A DNA stretch of 64,000 nucleotides from positions 1,446,777 through 1,510,776 of the forward strand of contig NZ_CP026003.1 in assembly GCF_003086795.1 (NCBI RefSeq). Direction: 5' to 3'. The position numbers and the translations under genes were made by a program. The stretch comes from Stenotrophomonas sp. SAU14A_NAIMI4_5 (GTDB lineage Bacteria > Pseudomonadota > Gammaproteobacteria > Xanthomonadales > Xanthomonadaceae). Under the pieces are notes generated by a model that did no database searches, was not told the DNA's origin, and was given only the letters and a program-made list of their open reading frames with translations. Shown here piece by piece: positions 33,064 to 42,138 of this stretch (position 1 is its first letter; each line of letters opens with the position of its first letter).

Positions 33064-34242
33064 ATGCGCAGGATGGACGTGGTGGTGGTCGGTGCGGGCC
33101 CGGCGGGCCTGTGCTTTGCGCGTGCGCTGGCCGGCAGCGGCCTGCAGGTCGGCCTGGTCGAGGTGCAGCCGCGCCAGGCGCTGGCCCAGGCGGCCTTCGA
33201 TGGCCGCGAGATTGCCCTGACCCATGCGTCTCGACAGAGCCTGGAACAGCTGGGCCTGTGGCAGCGCCTGCCCGAAGCCGAAATTTCCGAGCTGCGCGAT
33301 GCGCGGGTGCTGAACGGCGGTTCGCCGTTCGCGCTGACCTTCGCCAGTGGCCAGCGCGATGGCCAACCGCTCGGTTGGCTGGTGCCCAACCACCTGATCC
33401 GCCGCGCGGCCTGGGAGGCGGTGCAGGGCCAGGCCGGGCTGGAGCTGTTTGACGGCCGCAAAGTGCTGGCCGTGCAGGCCGACGCCCAGGGCCACGTGGT
33501 CACGCTGGATGACGGCAGCGAACTGCATGCCCGCCTGCTGGTCGCCGCCGACAGCCGCTTCTCCGCCACCCGCCGCATGCTCGGCATCGGCGCGCAGATG
33601 CGCGACTTCGGCAAGTCGATGCTGGTCTGCCGCATGCAGGTCGAGCGCGACCACCATCACGCCGCGTGGGAATGGTTCGGCTATGGCCGCACGATGGCGC
33701 TGCTGCCGCTCAACGAAGGCCAGGCCTCGGCGGTGATCACCCTGCCGCCGCGGCAGATCGAGGAGTTGCTGGCAATGGACGAGGTGGGCTTCGGCGAGGC
33801 CATCACCGCGTGCTTCGAGCATCGCCTGGGGCAGATGCAGCCGGTGGCCACGCCCAAGGCCTATCCGCTGGTGGGGGTGTACGCGCACCAGTTTGTCGGC
33901 GAGCGTTCGGCGCTGATCGGCGATGCCGCCGTGGGCATGCACCCGGTCACCGCGCATGGCTTCAACCTGGGTTTGGCCAGTGCGCAACGGCTGGCGCAGG
34001 GCATCCTGGCGCAGCAGCGGCGGGGCGCGGACATCGCCGCGGCCGACATGCTGGCGCGGTACCAGCGCGGCCATCGGCTGGCGTCGCGGCCGCTGTACGA
34101 GGCCACCAACGCCATTGCCAGCCTGTATACGGACGATCGCCGGCCGGCACGCCTGCTGCGCGCGGCCGGGCTGCGGGTGGCGCAGGGCGTGGCGCCGTTC
34201 CGGCAGCTGATCGCCGCGCACCTGACCCAGCGGGTGGCCTGA
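33064..34242 (+). CDS. ubiM: FAD-dependent ubiquinone biosynthesis hydroxylase, UbiM-like
   Basis: 392 residues of the UbiH/COQ6 flavin monooxygenase family. The N-terminal FAD-binding GxGxxG is in VVVVGAGPAGLCFARALAGS; the second FAD motif is LIGDAAVGMHPVTAHGFNLG, which resembles the UbiM subgroup more than UbiH, UbiI or UbiF (whose motif is usually GDAAHTIHP). UbiM enzymes hydroxylate the benzoquinone ring at one or more positions during ubiquinone synthesis. The symbol is used on this resemblance. It could instead be another UbiH-type hydroxylase. It follows the MAPEG gene on the same strand with an 87-bp gap. No membrane segment. Confidence 0.78.
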   Translation: MRRMDVVVVGAGPAGLCFARALAGSGLQVGLVEVQPRQALAQAAFDGREIALTHASRQSLEQLGLWQRLPEAEISELRDARVLNGGSPFALTFASGQRDGQPLGWLVPNHLIRRAAWEAVQGQAGLELFDGRKVLAVQADAQGHVVTLDDGSELHARLLVAADSRFSATRRMLGIGAQMRDFGKSMLVCRMQVERDHHHAAWEWFGYGRTMALLPLNEGQASAVITLPPRQIEELLAMDEVGFGEAITACFEHRLGQMQPVATPKAYPLVGVYAHQFVGERSALIGDAAVGMHPVTAHGFNLGLASAQRLAQGILAQQRRGADIAAADMLARYQRGHRLASRPLYEATNAIASLYTDDRRPARLLRAAGLRVAQGVAPFRQLIAAHLTQRVA

Positions 34243-34262
34243 ACCGGCTGGGCGTGCCTGGA

Positions 34263-34484
34263 TCAGCCGGCGGCCAGCACCCGGATCTGGCTGTCGGCGA
34301 ATTCAACCACCTGGCCTGCGCGGATCTTGCAGGCCTTGCGCAGCTCGACCTCGCCATCGACCAGCACCTGGCCCTCGCTGATGACCATCTTGGCCTCGCC
34401 GCCGCTGGTGACCAGGTCGGCCAGCTTGAGCAGCTGCTTGAGTTCGACGTACTCGCCGTCGAGGTCGAATTCGAGGATCTGCAT
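34263..34484 (-). CDS. RNA-binding S4 domain protein (YbcJ-like)
   Basis: 73 residues from the ATG at 34484, preceded by AAGGA. The whole protein is one S4 domain: VELKQLLKLADLVTSGGEAK, then MVISEGQVLVDGEVELRKAC and KIRAGQVVEFA. It resembles E. coli YbcJ in length and sequence. It binds RNA, probably ribosomal or tRNA, but its target is not known. It converges on the hydroxylase gene and lies upstream of deaD in the opposite direction. Confidence 0.92.
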   Translation of the reverse strand: MQILEFDLDGEYVELKQLLKLADLVTSGGEAKMVISEGQVLVDGEVELRKACKIRAGQVVEFADSQIRVLAAG

Positions 34485-34647
34485 GGTGGGGTATCCTTGG
34501 TAAGCGGGCGGGAAGGGCGCGTATTGTGCGCCAGCGCGACCCGGAAGGGGATGCGAATGGTTTCCTGTACGCATGGTTCAGGGAGAGTGCGGTATCATTC
34601 CGCTCTGAGTGAGTGAAATCTCCTCCGACCGAGCAGCGCCAGGGCAC

Positions 34648-34693
34648 GCGATAAGAAGGGCGCCCAAAGCGCGGACCATCCCTTTTTTATCGC
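34648..34693 (+). promoter_or_regulatory. Long hairpin in the deaD 5' leader
   Basis: GCGATAAGAAGGG pairs with CCCTTTTTTATCGC across a 19-nt loop, giving a 13-bp stem with one bulged U. It lies 36 bp before the deaD start. DeaD homologues are cold-regulated in other bacteria, so a leader structure is plausible. Confidence 0.55.
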
Positions 34694-34729
34694 ACTGCCA
34701 TGCAGATGGCCGTGCCTTTGGAGTTCCCC

Positions 34730-36685
34730 ATGTCCCAAGATTCCCAAGCGCCGCTGCAGTTCGCGCAGCTCGGCCTGTCCGAGCCCGTGATGCAGGCCGT
34801 CAGCGCCATCGGCTATGAAACCCCGTCGCCGATCCAGGCCGCCACCATCCCGGCGATGCTGGAAGGCCGCGACGTGCTGGGCCAGGCGCAGACCGGTACC
34901 GGCAAGACGGCGGCTTTCGCCCTGCCGGTACTGTCCAACATCGACCTGCAGCAGATCAAGCCCCAGGCCCTGATTCTGGCGCCGACCCGCGAGCTGGCCA
35001 TCCAGGTCGCCGAGGCCTTCCAGTCCTATTCGTCGAAGATCCCCGGCTTCCGCGTGCTGCCGGTGTACGGCGGCCAGCCCTACGGCCAGCAGCTGTCGGC
35101 CCTGCGCCGCGGCGTGCACATCGTGGTCGGTACCCCCGGCCGCGTCATTGACCACCTGGACCGCAGCACCCTGGACCTGTCCGAGCTGAAGACCCTGGTG
35201 CTGGACGAAGCCGATGAAATGCTGCGCATGGGCTTCATCGACGACGTCGAAGCCGTGCTGAAGAAGCTGCCGGAGCAGCGCCAGGTGGCCCTGTTCTCGG
35301 CCACCATGCCGCCGCAGATCCGCCGCATCGCCCAGACCTACCTGCAGGATCCGGTCGAAGTCACCATCCAGGCCAAGACCACCACCTCGGCCAACATCCG
35401 CCAGCGTTACTGGTGGGTGAGCGGCATGCACAAGCTGGACGCGCTGACCCGCATCCTGGAAGTCGAGCCGTTCGACGCGATGATCATCTTCGCCCGCACC
35501 AAGGCCGGCACCGAGGAACTGGCCGGCAAGCTGCAGGCCCGTGGCCTGGCCGCTGCCGCCATCAACGGCGACATGCAGCAGGCCCAGCGTGAGCGCACCA
35601 TCGCCATGCTGAAGGAAGGCAAGCTGGACATTCTGGTGGCTACCGACGTGGCCGCCCGTGGTCTGGACGTGGAGCGCATCAGCCACGTGCTGAACTACGA
35701 CATCCCGTACGACACCGAAAGCTACGTGCACCGCATCGGCCGTACCGGCCGTGCCGGCCGCAGCGGCGAGGCGATCCTGTTCGCCACCCCGCGCGAGAAG
35801 GGCATGCTGCGCCAGATCGAGCGCGCCACCCGCCAGCCGATCGAAGAAATGCAGCTGCCGAGCGTGGAAGCGGTCAACGACACCCGCATCAACAAGTTCA
35901 CCTCGCGCATCAGCGAAACCCTCGGTGCCGGTGGCCTGGACTTCTACCGCCAGCTGCTGGAACGCTTCGAGAACGAGCAGAATGTGCCGGCCATCGAAGT
36001 GGCGGCTGCCCTGGCCAAGATGCTGCAGGGCGATACTCCGTTCCTGCTGCAGCCGCCGGTGCGCGCGCCGCGTGAAGAGCGTGCGCCGCGTGAGCGTTTC
36101 GACCGTGGCGACCGTCCGGAGCGTGGCGATCGCTTCGACCGCAACGAGCGTGGCCCGCGCTTCGAGCGTGGCCCGCGCCGTGAAGACGGCGAGGGTGGCT
36201 TCGAGCAGCGCCCGCGTCGTGACGTGCCGCCGCGCGGTGCGCCGGAGCAGGGCATGGAGACCTACCGCATCTCGGTCGGCCACCAGCACGGCGTGAAGCC
36301 GGCCAACATCGTCGGCGCCATCGCCAACGAAGCCGGCCTGGAAAGCCGTTTCATCGGCCGCATCGACATCCACGACGACTTCTCGCTGCTGGACCTGCCG
36401 GCGCAGATGCCGCAGGACGTGCTCTCGCACCTGCAGAAGGTGTGGGTGTCCGGCCAGCAGCTGCAGATGCGTGCGCTGGCCCCGGGTGAAGACACCAACC
36501 CGGCACCGCGTCCGTTCAAGCCGCGCTTCGACAAGCGTGGTCCGGGTGGTCCGGGCGGTCCGCGCCGTAGTGGTCCGGGCGGCCCGGGTGGTCACGGTGG
36601 TCCGGGTGGCGACCGCGGCGGTGACCGCGACAGCCGTCCGCCGCGTCGTGACGGCTTCAAGCCGCGCGGCCCGCGCAGCTACTGA
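34730..36685 (+). CDS. deaD: DEAD-box ATP-dependent RNA helicase DeaD/CsdA
   Basis: 651 residues from the ATG at 34730, with GGAG nine bases upstream; an upstream ATG at 34700 is open but lacks family similarity. It unwinds RNA during ribosome assembly and cold adaptation. Motifs: Q motif near PSPIQAATIP, Walker A AQTGTGKT (Lys 59), PTRELA, DEAD starting at Asp 159, LFSATMPPQ, and HRIGRTGRAGR. The middle C-terminal region is the DeaD-specific RNA-binding domain (YRISVGHQHGVKPANIVGAI; SRFIGRIDIHDDFSLLDLP). It is flanked by Arg/Asp/Gly-rich low-complexity tracts (RGDRPERGDRFDRNERG; GGPGGHGGPGGDRGGDRD), typical of the family. It has its own terminator. Confidence 0.97.
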   Translation: MSQDSQAPLQFAQLGLSEPVMQAVSAIGYETPSPIQAATIPAMLEGRDVLGQAQTGTGKTAAFALPVLSNIDLQQIKPQALILAPTRELAIQVAEAFQSYSSKIPGFRVLPVYGGQPYGQQLSALRRGVHIVVGTPGRVIDHLDRSTLDLSELKTLVLDEADEMLRMGFIDDVEAVLKKLPEQRQVALFSATMPPQIRRIAQTYLQDPVEVTIQAKTTTSANIRQRYWWVSGMHKLDALTRILEVEPFDAMIIFARTKAGTEELAGKLQARGLAAAAINGDMQQAQRERTIAMLKEGKLDILVATDVAARGLDVERISHVLNYDIPYDTESYVHRIGRTGRAGRSGEAILFATPREKGMLRQIERATRQPIEEMQLPSVEAVNDTRINKFTSRISETLGAGGLDFYRQLLERFENEQNVPAIEVAAALAKMLQGDTPFLLQPPVRAPREERAPRERFDRGDRPERGDRFDRNERGPRFERGPRREDGEGGFEQRPRRDVPPRGAPEQGMETYRISVGHQHGVKPANIVGAIANEAGLESRFIGRIDIHDDFSLLDLPAQMPQDVLSHLQKVWVSGQQLQMRALAPGEDTNPAPRPFKPRFDKRGPGGPGGPRRSGPGGPGGHGGPGGDRGGDRDSRPPRRDGFKPRGPRSY

Positions 36686-36704
36686 TCCACCGCGACGTGC
36701 CTGA

Positions 36705-36732
36705 ACAACGCCAGCCCCCGGGCTGGCGTTGT
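36705..36732 (+). terminator. Intrinsic terminator of deaD
   Basis: ACAACGCCAGCCC and GGGCTGGCGTTGT form a 13-bp stem around a 2-nt centre. The T-tract after it is short (CCGTTTC), so termination may depend on the long stem. Confidence 0.75.
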
Positions 36733-36754
36733 CCGTTTCGGGCCACAGAAAGGG

Positions 36755-36792
36755 GGGCGGAGGGGATTGAATCGATTCAATCCCCTCCGCCC
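36755..36792. repeat. Perfect 38-bp palindrome of the CGGAGGGG family
   Basis: GGGCGGAGGGGATTGAATC continues into its exact reverse complement. The centre is the ATCGAT palindrome. The same outer CGGAGGGG/CCCCTCCG arms occur at 15558. Confidence 0.85.
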
Positions 36793-36892
36793 GCCTTCCC
36801 GTGGTCCGGCTTCGCATGGTCCACACATGGGCAGCCATAGGCTGGCATAGTTGATCAAGGAGGTTGTCACGGCACATTCGGGGGGATCCGGG

Positions 36893-39307
36893 ATGGGTAG
36901 AGGCAAGGAGCAGCATCGGCGGCGGGTACCGATGACCCGTGGTCTGTGGGTGCGGTTTGTACTTCTGACGGGCATGGCGATCGGACTGGTCGGCCTGTCC
37001 GCGTTGATCCAGGAGCTGCAGGCGGCGTCCACCGCCTGGATTGCGGGCCAAGGGCACTGGTCGCGTGGCCAGCAGGATGCCACCGCCGCGCTCAGCCGTT
37101 ATCTGGCACGCGGTGATGCGCATGATCTGGACGATGCGCGGCGCGCCCTGCAGGTGCCGCTGGGCGATCTGCATGCGCGCCTGGCCCTGGAACAGCCCGA
37201 GCCGGACCTGGCGAAGGCGCGCGAGGGCTTCCTGCGCGGCGGCAACGCACGCGGGGACGTCTCGCGGCTGATTTTCTCGTTCCGTTACGCACGCGACCTC
37301 GGCGAGTTCAGTGAAGCCACCCGGTTGTGGCGGCAGACCGACACGCACCTGCTGACCATGCAGGCGCTGATCGACGAACTGGACAAGGTGCCGCCGCAAT
37401 CACTGCAGCAGCCCCGCGTGCGCGACCACTACATGCAGCGTGTGCACGACGTGGACCTGCAGCTGCAATCGCAGGCCGAAGCATTTTCCCAGGCCCTGCT
37501 GCGCATGGCACATACGGTGCGCATCGCCACACTCATCGTCGGCGGCTTCTCCGTACTGATCATCACCCTGATGGCAGTAGCCCTGGCACGCCGGGTCGGC
37601 AAGGACCTGACCGAGCATGAAAGCCGCTTCCGCGCGGCCTTCTACCAGGCCAACGTGGGCATGCTGAAGCTGGATGCGGCCGGGCGGGTGATGGAGGCCA
37701 ACCAGGCCATGGCGGACATCCTGGACTACCGCCGCGACGTGCTGCAGCAGATGGCGCTCGGCGACCTGTTGATGGATGGCGAGCTGGTGCTGGACGCTGA
37801 CGGTCGCATCGACTGGGATCGCCAGCTGCGGCCGGGCGAACTGCGCTTCCGCCGCCGCGACGGCAGCCTGGTCTGGGGCCGCTGGAGCGGCACCGCCGTG
37901 CGCAGTGCCGGCGGCCGGCTGTCGGTGTTCTCCATCATCGAGGATGTCAGCCAGAACCATGCGCTGGCCCGTGAGATCGAGCACCACGCCAGCCACGATC
38001 CGCTCACCGGACTGATCAACCGCCGCGAGATCGAGCGGCTGCTGGAACGCGCGCTGCTGCAGGTCCGCTCGGAGGGCGGAACGCATTCGCTGTGCTACAT
38101 CAACCTGGACCACTTCAAGCTGGTCAACGACAGCTTCGGCCACGCCGCAGGTGACCAGATGCTGCGTGGCTTCGCCGAGTACCTGGTGGGCGCGGTGCGC
38201 GACGGTGACTGGGTGGGGCGGCTGGGCGCCGACGAATTCGCGGTGTTCCTCGGCCGGGCCAGCCAGGACGAGGCCAAGCGCGTGCTGCAGCGGCTGATCC
38301 GCAACCTGGGGCAGGCCACCTTCCCGATCAGCGAGGGCAGCCCGCAGCTCAGCTGCAGCATCGGCGTGGTGGAAGTGACCGCCGATGCGCCCGACGTGAA
38401 CTGGCTGATGAGTGCCGCCGACAGCGCCTGCTATGCAGCCAAGCAGGCCGGCCGCAACCGCGTGCACTGTTTCAACGAGGACCGCCTCGCGCTGGACGAA
38501 CGCCGGCACGAGGCCGAACGCCTGCAGCGGGTGAGCCGCGCGATGGCCGAGAACCGCATGCTGCTGTATGCCCAGCGCATCGCCAAGGTCGGCGATCCCG
38601 CCTACCTGCATTACGAGGTGCTGGTGCGCATGCGCGATGCCGACGGCGCGCTGCACCTGCCGGGCCAGTTCATGCCGGCGGTGGAGCGCTATGGCATGGC
38701 CATGGCGCTGGACCGCCATGTGCTTGGCCTGCTGTTCCGCCACCTGCAGGTGTGCCCGGCGCATCTACGCCAACTGGGCCTGTGCAACGTCAACGTGTCG
38801 GCGCAGTCGATCGCCGAGCCGAGCTTCCTGGCCTTCGTCTGCGACCTGCTGGAGCGCAACCGCGCGCTGGCGGCCAAGCTCTGCTTCGAAGTGACCGAGA
38901 CGGCGGCGATCAGCAACCTGACGCAGGCGCGGGCGTTCATCGACGCGGTGAAGGCGCGGGGTTGCCGGATGGCGCTGGATGACTTCGGCTCGGGCCTGTC
39001 CTCGTTCGGGTATCTGCGGCAGCTGCCGGCGGACATCCTGAAGATCGATGGCGCGTTCGTGCGGGACATGGACACCGATGCGGTGAGCCGGGCGACGGTG
39101 CGGGCGATCAGCGAGCTGGGGCGCGAGCTGCAGATGGAAGTGGTGGCCGAGTGGGTGGAGACGGCCGAGGTGGCACAGACGCTGGCCGACATGGGGGTGG
39201 AGGGGCTGCAGGGCTATGCGATCGAGCGGCCGCAGCCGTTGGAGCGGTTGACGCTGGCCAACCAGCGGCCGGTGCGGCTGGTCGGCACCCAGGGCCCGCC
39301 GGGGTAG
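36893..39307 (+). CDS. Membrane-bound PAS-GGDEF-EAL protein (c-di-GMP signalling)
   Basis: 804 residues from the ATG at 36893 with GGGGGA upstream; the frame is open further to a TTG at 36851. Order: membrane helix near residues 18-38, a periplasmic domain of about 170 residues, a second helix (TLIVGGFSVLIITLMAVALA), a PAS domain (about 240-360, with FRAAFYQANVGMLKLDAAGR), GGDEF and EAL. The cyclase motif reads GADEF (445-449) instead of GGDEF, with RLGADEFAVFL around it, so synthesis may be weakened or lost. The EAL domain keeps YEVLVR (Glu 575) and DDFGSGLSSFGYLRQLPAD (Asp 696-697), so phosphodiesterase activity is likely. It is alone in its transcript. Confidence 0.93.
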   Translation: MGRGKEQHRRRVPMTRGLWVRFVLLTGMAIGLVGLSALIQELQAASTAWIAGQGHWSRGQQDATAALSRYLARGDAHDLDDARRALQVPLGDLHARLALEQPEPDLAKAREGFLRGGNARGDVSRLIFSFRYARDLGEFSEATRLWRQTDTHLLTMQALIDELDKVPPQSLQQPRVRDHYMQRVHDVDLQLQSQAEAFSQALLRMAHTVRIATLIVGGFSVLIITLMAVALARRVGKDLTEHESRFRAAFYQANVGMLKLDAAGRVMEANQAMADILDYRRDVLQQMALGDLLMDGELVLDADGRIDWDRQLRPGELRFRRRDGSLVWGRWSGTAVRSAGGRLSVFSIIEDVSQNHALAREIEHHASHDPLTGLINRREIERLLERALLQVRSEGGTHSLCYINLDHFKLVNDSFGHAAGDQMLRGFAEYLVGAVRDGDWVGRLGADEFAVFLGRASQDEAKRVLQRLIRNLGQATFPISEGSPQLSCSIGVVEVTADAPDVNWLMSAADSACYAAKQAGRNRVHCFNEDRLALDERRHEAERLQRVSRAMAENRMLLYAQRIAKVGDPAYLHYEVLVRMRDADGALHLPGQFMPAVERYGMAMALDRHVLGLLFRHLQVCPAHLRQLGLCNVNVSAQSIAEPSFLAFVCDLLERNRALAAKLCFEVTETAAISNLTQARAFIDAVKARGCRMALDDFGSGLSSFGYLRQLPADILKIDGAFVRDMDTDAVSRATVRAISELGRELQMEVVAEWVETAEVAQTLADMGVEGLQGYAIERPQPLERLTLANQRPVRLVGTQGPPG

Positions 39308-39316
39308 GGGGTTTTC

Positions 39317-39525
39317 TGCAGGGCTTGCAGCCCTGCACCTGCTTCAATTCAGGGCAACGTCAAAAGCCTGCATTCCGTGGGATGGCGGGGCACTGTGGGT
39401 TTACGGCGTCCCCCTCAACCGGACCCGCCCCGCCAACCCTCAGAAAACCAGCTTCTGCTGTTGAGGTTGCCGGCCAGCGGCCGGCACTACCGCTTCTGCA
39501 GGTGCAGGGCTGCAAGCCCTGCCGT
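39317..39525. repeat. Truncated structured repeat with GCAGGGC hairpins and a SMAG copy
   Basis: GCAGGGCTTGCAGCCCTGC at 39317, then GCATTCCGTGGGATGGC and a short version of the structured element (GGCGGGGC...GCCCCGCC, 39384-39434) in which most of both arms and the inner hairpin are missing but GGGTTTACGGCGTCCCC remains. SMAG GCCGGCCAGCGGCCGGC plus ACTAC lies at about 39468-39490 and another GCAGGGCTGCAAGCCCTGC hairpin at 39506. The gap 39308-39628 contains nothing else. Confidence 0.8.
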
Positions 39526-39628
39526 ACTACCACCATTGGCCTACACATTCCTGGCTCATTCCGCTGCGATAATGCCCGCCAGGGGCGACGCGCAGCGGGC
39601 GCGGGCGTAAGCAGAATCAGGATGTAGC

Positions 39629-41293
39629 GTGGTCGGCAGGCAGTGGCGTTACGGAACGGGGGCGGTGCTGGTCGTGTTGCTGATGGTGCTCGCCGCGCCA
39701 TGGCTCGGCCATGCGCGAACGGTCGAAAACGGCCGCGATTACCTGCTGGTCGGCGCCGCCACCGATGAGCCCACCCCGCATCGCGCCTGCACGCCGGAGA
39801 TGCTGTCCGGCGACCGCCAGCAGGTCACCGTCGAAGCGCCGCCCGAAGGCTGGTCCGGCGAGCCGCAGGCGCTGGATGTGTTCAACGTGTTCGCCGGCGA
39901 AGTACGCCTCAAGCATGGCGACCGCGAGATCTGCGGCAACATGCACGACGCGCGCACCCGCGATTCGCGCTTCCGCGCCGGCATCGGCATGGTCGCGGTT
40001 CCGCCGGCCGGCAGCCATGAGCCGTTCGTGGTGTCCTGGCAGCGGCCGTTGAAGGCGCGCTGGGTGCCGACCCTGCTGCTCGGTGCGCCCAGTCCCGTGC
40101 AGCAGAACGACACCGCTCGCCTGCTGGTGCGCGCGGCCTGCATCGCCGTGGCCATCGCCCTGGCGCTGTCGGCGCTGATGGCCTTCCTGACCACGCGTGA
40201 CCGCACGTTCCTGTTCTATATCGCCGCCACCGTGGTGCTGGTGCTGTGGCAGTCCATCCTTGGCGGACTCAGTGGCTACCCCGAACCGTGGCTGCCGATC
40301 GGCGATCGCGGTCCCTGGTGGCTGCTGTCGCTGACGGCGGCGACCCTGGCATTGGTGCTGCCCGCGCTGTGGCGGCTCAACGGCGGTGACCGCGTGCTGC
40401 CGCGCTCGCGCCTGGCCCAGCAGCTGCTGCTGTGGGGCCTGATCGGCGTGGCCGTGCTGGTGCCCTGGCTGCAGCGGGAGAGCCTGGCGGTGGTGGCGCG
40501 GGTGCTGCAGGCCTGCTTCGTCGGCGGCTGCCTGCTGTCGCTGGCCATGGGCGTGTGGGCGCGCGTGCGCGGCGATGCCTGGGCCGTGGCCGGGCTGGCC
40601 TCGCTGTCGCCGATGCTGGTGCTGGTGGTGGCCGATGCGACCCGCGCGCAGTGGCTGTTCGAATACCGGGTGGAGGCGCTGCAGCTGGCCGTCACCTGGC
40701 TGCTGATGATGGCCGCCTACGCGCTCAACCAGCGCCTGGGCCGGCTGCGCCAGCAGCGCGACGAGATGCGCCAGCTGGCCGAGACCGACATGCTGACCGG
40801 CCTGCCCAACCGCCGCGCCGGCCTGCAGCAGCTGGACCAGCAGCTGCAGCGGGTGCAGCGCGAGGGCGGCACGCTGGTCATCGGCTTCCTCGACATCGAC
40901 CTGTTCAAGGACATCAACGACCGCCACGGCCATGCGGTCGGCGACCAGGTGCTGGTGGCCGTGGCCCAGGCCCTGCGTGCGGCCGTGCGCCACCAGGACG
41001 AGGTGGTGCGCATGGGCGGGGAGGAGTTCCTGCTGCTGCTGCCGGGCATGCCGCGCGAGCTTGCCGCCACCCGCCTGGAGCAGCTGCGCCAGCGCATCAC
41101 CGAACTGTGCCAGGACCTGCAGGTGCCGGGCCTGGAAGTGACCGCCAGCATCGGCCTGGCGCAGTGGCGACCGGGCGAGGACGACCTGGCCGCGCTGCTG
41201 CGGCGGGCCGACCATGCCATGTACGTGGCCAAGCGCAGCGGTCGCAACCGGGTCTTCGACGGCGAAACCGTCGATCCATTGCTGCCGGCGTGA
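39629..41293 (+). CDS. Membrane diguanylate cyclase
   Basis: 554 residues from a GTG at 39629 with AGGA upstream. The N-terminus has a signal sequence (VLVVLLMVLAAPWLGHA), an exported domain of about 150 residues, then about seven membrane helices (LLVRAACIAVAIALALSALM to AVTWLLMMAAYAL), the layout of 7TM sensor cyclases. A short coiled coil leads to the GGDEF domain: DMLTGLPNRRAGLQQL, DIDLFKDINDRHGHAVGDQV and MGGEEF (463-467). The A-site is intact, so it should make c-di-GMP from GTP. The signal sensed by the exported domain is unknown. It is followed 35 bp later by rluF. Confidence 0.93.
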   Translation: MVGRQWRYGTGAVLVVLLMVLAAPWLGHARTVENGRDYLLVGAATDEPTPHRACTPEMLSGDRQQVTVEAPPEGWSGEPQALDVFNVFAGEVRLKHGDREICGNMHDARTRDSRFRAGIGMVAVPPAGSHEPFVVSWQRPLKARWVPTLLLGAPSPVQQNDTARLLVRAACIAVAIALALSALMAFLTTRDRTFLFYIAATVVLVLWQSILGGLSGYPEPWLPIGDRGPWWLLSLTAATLALVLPALWRLNGGDRVLPRSRLAQQLLLWGLIGVAVLVPWLQRESLAVVARVLQACFVGGCLLSLAMGVWARVRGDAWAVAGLASLSPMLVLVVADATRAQWLFEYRVEALQLAVTWLLMMAAYALNQRLGRLRQQRDEMRQLAETDMLTGLPNRRAGLQQLDQQLQRVQREGGTLVIGFLDIDLFKDINDRHGHAVGDQVLVAVAQALRAAVRHQDEVVRMGGEEFLLLLPGMPRELAATRLEQLRQRITELCQDLQVPGLEVTASIGLAQWRPGEDDLAALLRRADHAMYVAKRSGRNRVFDGETVDPLLPA

Positions 41294-41327
41294 CCCGGGC
41301 GGGGCGGGGATGGCCGATAATGGGGCC

Positions 41328-42050
41328 ATGACCACCCGACTCAACAAATACATCGCCGAAACCGGCTTCTGCTCCCGCCGCGAGGCCGATCGCCTGATCG
41401 CCGCCCGCCGGGTCACCGTCAACGGCCACCCTGGCGGTACCGGCGCCGTGGTCGGCGAAGGGGACACCGTGCTGGTCGACGGCCAGCCGCTGCAGGTGCG
41501 CGTGGCCCGCAAGCCCGGCGCCCGCCGCCACGTCTACATCGTGCTGAACAAGCCGGTGGGCGTGACCTGCACCACCGAAAGCTCGGTCAAGGGCAACATT
41601 GTCGACTTCGTCGGCCACGAGCAGCGCATCTTCCCGATCGGGCGCCTGGACAAGGATTCCGAGGGCCTGATCCTGATGACCAGCAACGGCGACATCGTCA
41701 ACCAGATCCTGCGTGCCGAGAACGGCCACCAGAAGGAGTATCTGGTCGCGGTCAACAAGCCGGTCACCGATGAGTTCCTGCGCGGCATGGCCCGCGGCGT
41801 GCGTGTCCACGACCAGATGACCCTGCCGTGCCGCACCTCGCGCATCGCCAAGTTCGGTTTCCGCATCACCCTGGAGCAGGGCCTGAACCGGCAGATCCGC
41901 CTGATGGCCGCCGCGTTCGATTACCGCGTCACCCAGCTGCGCCGCGTGCGCATCGACAACATCAAGATCGGTGCGCTGAAGCCGGGCCAGTGGCGCAACC
42001 TGACCGAGCAGGAACTGCGCGGGCTGCTGCCCAAGCAGCAGGACTGGTAA
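41328..42050 (+). CDS. rluF: 23S rRNA pseudouridine(2604) synthase RluF
   Basis: 240 residues. It converts U2604 of 23S rRNA to pseudouridine. The N-terminal S4 domain starts RLNKYIAETGFCSRREADRL; the catalytic core has the RsuA/RluF-family sequence IFPIGRLDKDSEGLILMTS with catalytic Asp 108; and GLNRQIRLMAAAFDYRVTQL is a typical RluF segment, where the usual RRM is RLM. It is somewhat shorter at the C-terminus than E. coli RluF. It lies between two diguanylate cyclase genes on the same strand, with no functional link I can see. Confidence 0.95.
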   Translation: MTTRLNKYIAETGFCSRREADRLIAARRVTVNGHPGGTGAVVGEGDTVLVDGQPLQVRVARKPGARRHVYIVLNKPVGVTCTTESSVKGNIVDFVGHEQRIFPIGRLDKDSEGLILMTSNGDIVNQILRAENGHQKEYLVAVNKPVTDEFLRGMARGVRVHDQMTLPCRTSRIAKFGFRITLEQGLNRQIRLMAAAFDYRVTQLRRVRIDNIKIGALKPGQWRNLTEQELRGLLPKQQDW

Positions 42051-42138
42051 TGCCGGCGGCTGGCCGGCCGTTCCGGTGAACGGAATGCCGGCCCGCATCA
42101 GCTAGACTCGGCGGTGACCTGCCGGAACATGACGCTGC

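Noticed and set aside
36851-36892. TTG start for the GGDEF-EAL gene
   Set aside because: ATG at 36893 has GGGGGA at a better distance and the extra residues show no signal sequence.
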